5,354 bases of DNA from Butyricicoccus sp. GTDB lineage: Bacteria; Bacillota; Clostridia; Oscillospirales; Butyricicoccaceae. A program made the translations under genes and the position numbers. Location of the stretch: assembly GCA_031293105.1 (NCBI GenBank), contig JAUMSA010000322.1, forward strand, positions 1 through 5,354, given 5' to 3'. Below the pieces are notes generated by a model, which was given only the letters and a program-made list of their open reading frames with translations, did no database searches and was not told where the DNA came from. Every line of letters begins with the position of its first letter. The first letter of the stretch is position 1. Shown piece by piece: positions 1 to 5,354 of this stretch.

Positions 1-572
1 GCGTGTGCGTATATGACGGGATGGCGGCCGCCGATCGCGTCGAGCAGGAGCAATTCGATCTGGTGCTGCTCGATGTGATGCTCCCAGGGGCTGACGGCTT
101 TGAAGTGATGGAATACATCCGTCCGCGGGATATCCCGGTCATTTTTCTGACCGCCCGCGGCACGGTAGCCGACCGGGTCAAAGGACTCAAGCTCGGCGCG
201 GACGATTATTTGGTCAAGCCCTTTGAGATTGTGGAATTGCTCGCGCGGGTCGAAACCGTGCTGCGGCGCTATCACAAACTCGACCGTATCATTGAAATCG
301 GCGGTCTGACCATTGATATTTCCAGTTGGGCGGTCTACCGCGATGGAGTAGCGATTGCGCTGACCAAGAAAGAGTTTGAATTGCTGCTGCTGTTTGCGCG
401 CAATCCGGATATTGCCCTGTACCGCGAAACGATTTACGAGCGGGTGTGGCAGAGCGACTATATGGGCGATAGCCGTACGGTCGATCTCCATGTGCAGCGG
501 CTGCGGAAAAAAGTAGGCTGGGAAGACAAAATCAAGGCTGTGTATAAGATTGGCTACCGCCTGGAGGTGTAA
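1..572 (+). CDS. OmpR/PhoB-family response regulator, 5'-truncated by the window edge
   Basis: DNA-binding response regulator of a two-component system, expected to be phosphorylated by the kinase encoded next to it and then to bind promoter DNA in the cytoplasm. Residues are numbered from the GTG at position 3. The receiver domain shows the phospho-acceptor Asp24 in LLDVMLPG, the switch Thr50 in VIFLTARG and the conserved Lys72 in YLVKPF. A C-terminal winged-helix domain follows (about residues 95-189), with the recognition helix DSRTVDLHVQRLRKKVG and the closing wing YKIGYRLEV. The first beta strand and its acidic pair, roughly 25-30 residues, are missing, so the gene begins upstream and the GTG at 3 is almost certainly an internal Val codon. 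The stop TAA (570-572) touches the kinase ATG, so the two genes are co-transcribed. The family is clear; the regulon cannot be read from the sequence. Confidence 0.95.
   Translation, partial: VCVYDGMAAADRVEQEQFDLVLLDVMLPGADGFEVMEYIRPRDIPVIFLTARGTVADRVKGLKLGADDYLVKPFEIVELLARVETVLRRYHKLDRIIEIGGLTIDISSWAVYRDGVAIALTKKEFELLLLFARNPDIALYRETIYERVWQSDYMGDSRTVDLHVQRLRKKVGWEDKIKAVYKIGYRLEV
563..567 (+). promoter_or_regulatory. Ribosome binding site of the HAMP histidine kinase gene
   Basis: GGAGG lies inside the last codons of the response regulator gene, five bases before the ATG at 573. It fixes the kinase start, and the zero-base gap between stop and start suggests translational coupling. Confidence 0.8.
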
Positions 573-1973
573 ATGAGTTATCGGGATAAGCTGCGGCTGA
601 TGATTGTGCTGCTGCTGGTGCTTTCGGTGGGTCTATCGGGCGCGTGGCTGATCACGGTATCCTTTGACAACGCCTTGACCCGGGAAGCGGGCGCAGCGCA
701 GGATGAGCAGCGCATGGCATTGTCCATGCTGGCGGCGGCCACCAGCCATCCGGAATGGGAAGAACGGGATTTGGCCGGTGCTATCCGCATTCTGGAGCGG
801 CAGAGTGGGCAGTCGTTTCGCCTGAGCGACGAACAGGGCCGTGTCTTGTACCAGCAGGTATACCACGGGCAGACGTTTCAGTCTGGGCTGATCGAACAGA
901 CCAATGCGCAGACCATGGCTTGGCGTGTGCAGCAGGAGAGCAATGGCAGCCACATGATTCAGACCGCAGGCATGATGACCGATGGCACACAGACCTTTTA
1001 CCTGGAAGGTCTGCGTTCGATAGAGGACATCTATCGGGCGCGAAACGCCTTAAGCCGCAGTTTTGTCGGGCTTTTGTTCGCCATGGCTGGTCTGGGCATC
1101 CTCACGGCCGTGCTGCTGTCGCGTTGGTTGACCGGTTCGCTCACCGCACTGGCCGAGACCGCGCGCGCAATTACCGAAGGCGACCTGTCCCGTCGGGCCG
1201 ACGAACAGGGGCAAGACGAGATCGGTCAGCTTGCGCGCGATTTCAACCTCATGACCAACCGGCTGTCCAAAAATATTGAAGCCTTGCAAGGGGCTGTCGA
1301 GCGGCAGGAAGAATTCATGGCTTCGTTTGCCCATGAGATGCGCACCCCGATGACCTCCATCATCGGATACGCCGACCTGCTGCGTTCGACCGAATTGCCG
1401 CCGGAGAGCCGCGCCGCGGCCGTGCATTATATCTTTTCCGAAGGCAAGCGGCTGGAAAGCCTGTCGAATAAGCTGCTCGACCTGATTGTTCTGCAAAAGC
1501 AGGATATCGCCAAAAAGCCCTGTGACATGGGGGCACTCATCCGGCAAGCAGGCGGGCTGTTTGAACAGCGGTTCCAACAGGCCGGCATCACGTTTTCCTG
1601 TGAAGCCGACAATACGGTTTGGATGGTCGAACCCGACCTATTCCAAACCCTGGTGATCAATTTGCTGGACAATGCGCGCAAAGCCATGCCGGATGGCGGT
1701 CAAATCCATGTGCAAGCCGGTCGGATGGGACAGCAATGGCAGATGCGTGTGCAGGACACCGGGCGCGGCATGCCGGCCGAAGCTATCCCGCGTTTGACCG
1801 AAGCCTTCTACCGGGTGGATAAGGCCCGTGCCCGCGCCAGCGGCGGCGTTGGACTTGGCCTGCGGCTGTGTGCGGAGATCGTCAAACTGCACCAAGGGAC
1901 ACTGTCCTTTGCCAGCCAGGAGGGGCGCGGTACCACCGTGACCGTATGTTTCCGAGAGGGGGCCGCCAAATGA
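573..1973 (+). CDS. HAMP-domain sensor histidine kinase
   Basis: Membrane sensor kinase of 466 residues, the presumed partner of the upstream OmpR-type regulator. It has an N-terminal membrane helix (about 8-30), an extracytoplasmic region of about 130 residues (31-161), a second helix (about 163-185) and a HAMP linker (about 184-236). A HisKA dimerisation domain follows, with phospho-acceptor His254 in SFAHEMRTPMTSIIGY. The C-terminal ATPase domain has an N box in NLLDNARKA (Asn363 and Asn367), a G1 box DTGRGMP (395-401) and a G2 box GGVGLGL (424-430). All catalytic motifs are intact and the length is normal for this class. The start is the ATG that directly follows the regulator stop and has a good GGAGG site. 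The extracytoplasmic domain matches no ligand-binding fold I recognise, so the stimulus is unknown. Its TGA overlaps the next gene's ATG, placing all three genes in one operon. Confidence 0.96.
   Translation: MSYRDKLRLMIVLLLVLSVGLSGAWLITVSFDNALTREAGAAQDEQRMALSMLAAATSHPEWEERDLAGAIRILERQSGQSFRLSDEQGRVLYQQVYHGQTFQSGLIEQTNAQTMAWRVQQESNGSHMIQTAGMMTDGTQTFYLEGLRSIEDIYRARNALSRSFVGLLFAMAGLGILTAVLLSRWLTGSLTALAETARAITEGDLSRRADEQGQDEIGQLARDFNLMTNRLSKNIEALQGAVERQEEFMASFAHEMRTPMTSIIGYADLLRSTELPPESRAAAVHYIFSEGKRLESLSNKLLDLIVLQKQDIAKKPCDMGALIRQAGGLFEQRFQQAGITFSCEADNTVWMVEPDLFQTLVINLLDNARKAMPDGGQIHVQAGRMGQQWQMRVQDTGRGMPAEAIPRLTEAFYRVDKARARASGGVGLGLRLCAEIVKLHQGTLSFASQEGRGTTVTVCFREGAAK
1957..1962 (+). promoter_or_regulatory. 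Ribosome binding site of the 254-residue protein gene
   Basis: AGGGGG in the last codons of the kinase gene, seven bases before the ATG at 1970. It supports that ATG over the in-frame ATG at 1868, which lies deep inside the kinase ATPase domain. Confidence 0.65.
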
Positions 1974-2734
1974 AGTACAAACACTTCATCAGTTTGGGTA
2001 TTGTCATTGCGGCGCTGGTGATTTGTGCCTCGTTGCCGGCTTTCCTAGCCCGGGGACATGATTTACGCGAGGTCAATACCATCCATACGGTTGAGATGAA
2101 ACCTGTCCAGCTCGGGGAGGACAGCACGTATACCTTGCCCGAGCGGCTCGGGCTGCTCAGTGGACAAAATACGTATGAAGATTCCGAGACCATGGTGTTC
2201 CAAACAGGGGTCAATTATGACCACCGAAGCGCCCAGCAAAATGCGCAGAAACAGATTGATCTTCTGCATGCTGCGGGTCTGTTGCCCGAGGACAGTAGCG
2301 CCTACACCCGGATTTTTGTCAATGGGGTGGAATTCATCGCCGACCAGGAGAACCCGGCCTGCAACCTGATGCAATGGGAAATCCATGCATTGTCCGACCG
2401 GTATTTTGTGACGCTGGATATGGATGATGAAACCGGCAAGATTTTGCAATATCATGTTGCATGTACTCAGACCGGAGATGCTTGGCTGGAGCAGATTGCC
2501 TGCAAGACGGCGGCACAGGCTTGGAATGACTACTTAGGGCTTTCCCTCAAAGCCGAGGAAGATACCCGCAAACAAGCGCGGATGACCTTGCTGCTGCCAG
2601 GCTCGCCGGGAGCTCAAATCCCCGATTTGGATGATAACAGCCAATCTTTGCGCATCGTTTTAGGGGATGATAAGGCCGATGTCACGTATTTCCTCTATGT
2701 GACACCGTTGGAGTTCTGGAATTTTGTTGTATAA
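1970..2734 (+). CDS. Uncharacterised membrane-anchored or exported protein downstream of a two-component system
   Basis: I do not recognise this 254-residue protein with certainty. Residues 1-28 form a short basic start (MKYKH) and a hydrophobic stretch (ISLGIVIAALVICASLPAFLA), so it is either a signal peptide or an uncleaved anchor. The rest is soluble and mildly acidic and should lie outside the membrane. Residues about 136-165 (around YFVTLDMDDETGKILQYHV), followed by an Ala-rich helix ending AAQAWNDYLGL (181-191), resemble the strand, turn and helix pattern of PepSY/YpeB-type domains. That is only a resemblance by eye. The ATG overlaps the kinase TGA as ATGA and has its own ribosome binding site, so co-expression with the kinase is very likely. 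It could modulate the sensor or be an envelope protein the system controls. A Cys at residue 19 is not in a proper lipobox because Ile precedes it. The gene ends two bases before the terminator stem. Confidence 0.85.
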   Translation: MKYKHFISLGIVIAALVICASLPAFLARGHDLREVNTIHTVEMKPVQLGEDSTYTLPERLGLLSGQNTYEDSETMVFQTGVNYDHRSAQQNAQKQIDLLHAAGLLPEDSSAYTRIFVNGVEFIADQENPACNLMQWEIHALSDRYFVTLDMDDETGKILQYHVACTQTGDAWLEQIACKTAAQAWNDYLGLSLKAEEDTRKQARMTLLLPGSPGAQIPDLDDNSQSLRIVLGDDKADVTYFLYVTPLEFWNFVV

Positions 2735-2735
2735 A

Positions 2736-2780
2736 AAACGAGTCCCGCATCGGTACCAAGACCGGATATGGGACTCGTTT
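2736..2780. terminator. Bidirectional intrinsic terminator between convergent operons
   Basis: AAACGAGTCCC (2736-2746) pairs perfectly with GGGACTCGTTT (2770-2780). An inner CGGT/ACCG stem (2751-2754 with 2761-2764) closes a six-base loop. Read on the minus strand, the hairpin ends in a run of six T (plus positions 2738-2733), a strong terminator for the agr-type operon. Read on the plus strand it is followed by a looser T-rich tract (TTTCCTTTTGTTT). It occupies nearly all of the gap between the stop codons at 2734 and 2789. Confidence 0.92.
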
Positions 2781-2788
2781 CCTTTTGT

Positions 2789-3340
2789 TTATCCGTGGGC
2801 TTTGCGCCAAGCCATGTAGAGCGAAAAGGCGGTACATACCAAAACCAGCAGAACCAAACGGGTAAAGACCCAAAGCTGCAGCGCCAACAAAAGACCGGAT
2901 AATAGCAGCAAAAGAACCAGAATGATCCGCATACGATGGGTGACTTGCACCAGCCGCTCGGGACTAAAGGGATTGTTCTCGTGGGGGAGGGGCGCGATGC
3001 GCCAAATCACGGCCGCGGCCAAAAGCCCGAGAATCCCGCAAAGACCGACAGGTACATACTGACAGGCCAGCATGAGTCCGGCCCAGACCGCAATGCTCAT
3101 CGCAAAGCAGCGCATCGGGGTAGACGCATGATATCCGCCAGTATGGCTGCGCAACAGCAAAAAGGTAGCGTCAAAAAGCAAGGTTTCCGGAACCAAGTGC
3201 AGAAAAATGGCCAAAACAAGCTGAGCCGCATGGAAAGAGATGGTCTCCACCAGGCAAAACAGGCCATATTCCTGCACCTCGGCATCCTCAGGTGTAATGA
3301 TTTTTTGGGAAACCAGAAAATTACTCCAACGTTTGAACAT
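2789..3340 (-). CDS. agrB: AgrB-family accessory gene regulator, peptide-processing membrane protease
   Basis: Polytopic membrane protein of 183 residues, close to the usual AgrB length of about 190-200. In characterised agr systems AgrB cuts the C-terminal tail of the AgrD propeptide through a Cys protease mechanism and drives thiolactone formation before export. The family signature is visible as RSHTGGYHASTPMRC (64-78), with His71 and Cys78 seven residues apart as in the known His/Cys pair. The sequence APLPHENNP (116-124) matches the conserved Pro/Asn loop, and hydrophobic segments lie at about 31-50, 52-63, 80-113, 137-155 and 157-177. The N-terminal amphipathic part (SNFLVSQKIITPEDAEVQEYG) is also typical. 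The start ATG is chosen for its AGAGGAGG site nine bases upstream; the in-frame ATG at 3448 would add 36 residues that do not look like AgrB. The gene overlaps the kinase end by 20 bases and is the last gene of its operon. Confidence 0.94.
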   Translation of the reverse strand: MFKRWSNFLVSQKIITPEDAEVQEYGLFCLVETISFHAAQLVLAIFLHLVPETLLFDATFLLLRSHTGGYHASTPMRCFAMSIAVWAGLMLACQYVPVGLCGILGLLAAAVIWRIAPLPHENNPFSPERLVQVTHRMRIILVLLLLLSGLLLALQLWVFTRLVLLVLVCTAFSLYMAWRKAHG

Positions 3341-4718
3341 GGGAATGCGCCTCCTCTGTGTTGATATAGGATGCATGGATGTGTTCGACTTTCGCGCTCT
3401 GCGAAAGCGCGAGCTTGGCAGTAAAGATGCCGTTTTGGTAAGTCGCATGGAAAAAGCCGCTGTATCGGTTGGCGACCCATTGCAGCTGCTTCATCCCTAT
3501 GCCGTGACGTGTGCTGGGTTTGCGGGTTCGGAATCCGTTTTTGCCCTGGATGGGCCGGATTTCACTGGGATTGTTGCAGCAAATAACCAGAAAACTGTCC
3601 GCCTGATGCAGGGTCAGCTCAAGCCAACGGTTTTCCGGCAGCTGATTCTTGTCGCATGCTTCAATGGCATTATCGAGTAGGTTGAACAGGGCCGTGCAGA
3701 GGTCCGGAATGGAGATGGTCAGCGGTTCAGGGAAACAGATTTCAGCCGAAACCTGGATATTGTGCTTTTTGGCATAGATAAACTTGGAGTTCATCAGCGC
3801 ATCCACAGCCGGCACACCGGTGTTGACAAAGGTCGAACTGGCGGTCAAGGTGCCCAAAATGTCCTGCACATACTGGACGACTTCCTTGTCGTGATTCTGC
3901 TCGGCCAGCGAAGCAATGATCTGCATGTGATTGCGGAAATCATGCTGCGCGCCTCGAATCTGCTCGTACATGGAGGAAAGAGCCTTCTGCTGCTCCAGCT
4001 GCTGTTCGGCTTGAAGCAGTTCGTTTTCCAGACGGTATTTCCGTTCGGCCTCGGAAGACAGGCTGAGCGCAAGCAGGAAAAACAATATCGTAACCACCAG
4101 GAAAATCAGCGGAAAAGCGCCCAAAATCGAATGAATGGCCTCGGGGTGCAGGTTGGCTACCCACTGGAAGGCGACCACAAAGCTGGCCAGGAACCCGATG
4201 CCCGAACACAGGGCAATCCACTGCGAGGTGTGAATGGCCTGCGGATGAATGACCGGTTTACGGCGGTAAAGCACCAGGATACAGCCACCCCAAAGGAAAT
4301 AAAGCAGGCTGCGCGATTCCAAAATGCCAAATACCATTAAAAACGGGGTGTCGGATACATCCGAAAACGAAACATGGGGAAACAGCAGTGCCAGCACAAA
4401 GGGGACGCTGCTTTCGCAGGCGTACATGCTGACCAAATCTACGACCGGTAAAAAGAGCGACACGGCAAATTTGTGTTCGGAGATGATCCAGCAATAAATC
4501 AGTTTTAAAAGGACGACAAAGGCGGTTTTGATAAGGTAATGGATGCTGCTGAAGCTGAGCAGGCAACAGAAAACCGTGAAGAGTCCGACGCAAAGAAAAT
4601 AAAATCTCCAGTGGAACTTTTCGCGGTTGGGTTGGATGACCAGCCAGAATAAGAGCAACGGTAGGGCTTGGTCGAGCAAAGAAGATAAAATGATTAAGAT
4701 ATTTTCCAGGATTGTCAC
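3321..4718 (-). CDS. GHKL-type (AgrC-like) sensor histidine kinase
   Basis: Peptide-sensing type membrane kinase of 465 residues. The N-terminal half (1-220) is a sensor of six or seven predicted membrane helices, the architecture of AgrC. A charged coiled-coil linker follows (about 221-256, Glu/Gln-rich). The phospho-acceptor is probably His259 in AQHDFRNHMQ, the HDxxNH form typical of this kinase class. The ATPase domain has an N box FNLLDNAIEAC (Asn347 and Asn350), a degenerate CNNPSE segment (381-386) and a G box GIGM (406-409). The GTG at 4718 is chosen because GGAGG lies six bases upstream and because GTG overlaps the regulator's TGA as GTGA. The in-frame ATG at 4808 would add 30 residues that overlap LytTR coding sequence. 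After the usual end of the fold (about residue 438) there is a polar tail of about 27 residues that runs into agrB. Next to agrB and an AgrA-like regulator, its ligand is probably an AgrB-processed peptide (inference). Confidence 0.93.
   Translation of the reverse strand: MTILENILIILSSLLDQALPLLLFWLVIQPNREKFHWRFYFLCVGLFTVFCCLLSFSSIHYLIKTAFVVLLKLIYCWIISEHKFAVSLFLPVVDLVSMYACESSVPFVLALLFPHVSFSDVSDTPFLMVFGILESRSLLYFLWGGCILVLYRRKPVIHPQAIHTSQWIALCSGIGFLASFVVAFQWVANLHPEAIHSILGAFPLIFLVVTILFFLLALSLSSEAERKYRLENELLQAEQQLEQQKALSSMYEQIRGAQHDFRNHMQIIASLAEQNHDKEVVQYVQDILGTLTASSTFVNTGVPAVDALMNSKFIYAKKHNIQVSAEICFPEPLTISIPDLCTALFNLLDNAIEACDKNQLPENRWLELTLHQADSFLVICCNNPSEIRPIQGKNGFRTRKPSTRHGIGMKQLQWVANRYSGFFHATYQNGIFTAKLALSQSAKVEHIHASYINTEEAHSHVQTLE
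3350..3357 (-). promoter_or_regulatory. Ribosome binding site of agrB
   Basis: On the minus strand this reads AGAGGAGG, nine bases before the ATG at 3340. It lies within the last codons of the kinase gene and decides the agrB start. Confidence 0.82.
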
Positions 4719-5354
4719 AAGGTTCCTCCAAGATAAGTTGCTAAGAATTGAATGACCGCCGGGCGGTAACTGCGGCTGACGGGAATTTGCTCCCCGTTGT
4801 CCAAACACAGGGACTTGTCCGATAGGGTGTGAATGTGCCGGTAGTTGACCAGATACGACCGGTGGGTCTGGATAAAGGTGTGGGGCGGCAATTCTTGCCG
4901 TATTTCACGAAAACTTTTGCGATAGTCGATGGGTTCCTGTTCGGTTTGAATGCGGCAGATATGCCCGGTCGCTTCGATGTACAGGATTTGCCGGATGGGC
5001 AGGAACCACCATTGCCCTTTTTGGATGACGCGCAGCATTTGCTGCTGCTTGGTCTGGGCAAAGGCACAGGCCTGCTCCAAACAGGAGGCGCAGTCTTTGG
5101 GGGTGATGGGCTTCATTAAGTAGCGAAAAGCCTGCACGGTATAGCCGTCAAAGACATATTTTTGATGGTTGGTCAGAAATACAATCGGAACATGGGGATT
5201 ATAGGTACGGATGGTTTGCGCAGCGTGCAAGCCAGACCCAGCCGCCAGTTCGATGTCGAGGAAAAAAAGATCGGTTTGCCCTGCCCGCTCTGCGTTCAGC
5301 GAAACTTCACGGGAGTAGGATGTCATATGGACCGTGCAGTCATGGGCAGCGCAC
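4715..5354 (-). CDS. LytTR-family (AgrA-like) response regulator, 5'-truncated by the window edge
   Basis: Transcription regulator with a CheY-like receiver and a LytTR DNA-binding domain, the output of an agr-type circuit. Residues are numbered from the internal ATG at 5326. The phospho-acceptor is Asp24 in LFFLDIEL, the switch Thr52 is in IVFLTNHQKYVF, and Lys72 is in YLMKPI. The LytTR domain covers about residues 96-198, with the family motifs FLPIRQILYIEATGH, FIQTHRSYLVNYRHI and IPVSRSYRPAV. The frame stays open to the window edge (upstream residues CAAHDCTVH), and the receiver lacks its first strand and acidic pocket. The gene therefore begins beyond 5354, and the ATG at 5326 is internal. 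The stop TGA overlaps the kinase GTG, so the two are translationally coupled. LytTR regulators usually bind paired direct repeats in promoters; none can be sought here because the operon promoter is outside the window. Confidence 0.95.
   Translation of the reverse strand, partial: CAAHDCTVHMTSYSREVSLNAERAGQTDLFFLDIELAAGSGLHAAQTIRTYNPHVPIVFLTNHQKYVFDGYTVQAFRYLMKPITPKDCASCLEQACAFAQTKQQQMLRVIQKGQWWFLPIRQILYIEATGHICRIQTEQEPIDYRKSFREIRQELPPHTFIQTHRSYLVNYRHIHTLSDKSLCLDNGEQIPVSRSYRPAVIQFLATYLGGTL
4725..4729 (-). promoter_or_regulatory. Ribosome binding site deciding the GTG start of the GHKL kinase
   Basis: GGAGG on the minus strand, six bases before the GTG at 4718. It sits in the codons for the last Gly-Gly of the response regulator. 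No other start nearby has comparable spacing. Confidence 0.8.

Noticed and set aside
3..5. GTG as the true start of the OmpR-family regulator
   Set aside because: The receiver domain would lack its first strand and acidic pocket, and the frame simply enters from the window edge.
1050..1577. 175-codon minus-strand ORF opposite the HAMP kinase
   Set aside because: It mirrors conserved HAMP and HisKA codons and has no domain features of its own.
1868..1969. 34-residue N-terminal extension of the 254-residue protein
   Set aside because: It lies inside the kinase ATPase domain in another frame, is not hydrophobic, and the ATG at 1970 has a better ribosome binding site followed by a membrane segment.
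2025..2027. Lipoprotein cleavage site at Cys19 of the 254-residue protein
   Set aside because: The residue before Cys is Ile, not Gly, Ala or Ser, so LVIC is not a valid lipobox.
2682..2873. 63-codon minus-strand ORF across the agrB end and terminator, considered as agrD
   Set aside because: It has no Cys core, no AgrD-like amphipathic start or acidic tail, and it reads through the terminator hairpin and the agrB end in another frame.
3341..3448. 36-residue N-terminal extension of AgrB from an ATG at 3448
   Set aside because: The added residues are basic and unlike AgrB, while the ATG at 3340 has AGAGGAGG upstream.
3762..4340. 192-codon plus-strand ORF opposite the GHKL kinase
   Set aside because: It is antisense to clear kinase coding sequence and its product is low in recognisable structure, a typical shadow frame.
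5324..5326. ATG as the true start of the LytTR regulator
   Set aside because: The frame is open to the edge and the first part of the receiver would be missing.
1..5354. Mobile elements, CRISPR repeats, tRNA or rRNA genes
   Set aside because: No spaced direct repeats, transposase or integrase motifs, or cloverleaf-like sequence were seen; the window is filled by six signalling genes.

Overview
The window holds two convergent signalling operons separated by a 54-base gap that contains one hairpin terminator working in both directions. Both operons run in from outside, so no promoter is visible and the outermost gene at each end is cut. Coding density is close to 100 percent, with start/stop overlaps inside both operons and GGAGG-type ribosome binding sites. 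Together with an agr-type peptide signalling module and fairly GC-rich coding sequence, this suggests a Firmicute, probably a gut-type Clostridia (Oscillospirales-like). That placement is inferred from protein style and gene order, not from a marker gene.

Plus strand, 1-2734: the 3' part of an OmpR/PhoB-family response regulator, a two-transmembrane HAMP sensor histidine kinase that follows its stop codon directly, and a 254-residue membrane-anchored or exported protein of unknown function whose start overlaps the kinase stop (ATGA). The layout is a classic two-component pair plus an extracytoplasmic companion protein.

Minus strand, 5354-2789: the 3' part of a LytTR-family (AgrA-like) response regulator, a polytopic GHKL-type (AgrC-like) histidine kinase overlapping it by GTGA, and an AgrB-family peptide-processing membrane protease overlapping the kinase end by 20 bases. 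The AgrB catalytic His and Cys are both present. No agrD-like signal-peptide gene is seen in the window. The terminator follows agrB immediately, so the peptide gene must lie upstream beyond 5354, lie elsewhere, or be absent or unrecognisable.

If the minus-strand operon works like known agr systems, AgrB processes and cyclises an exported peptide, the GHKL kinase senses it outside the cell, and the LytTR regulator changes transcription. The plus-strand operon is a separate envelope-sensing system. Apart from the shared terminator nothing in the sequence links the two. The most notable points are the A-C-B gene order with no visible agrD, and the unrecognised companion protein of the first two-component system.
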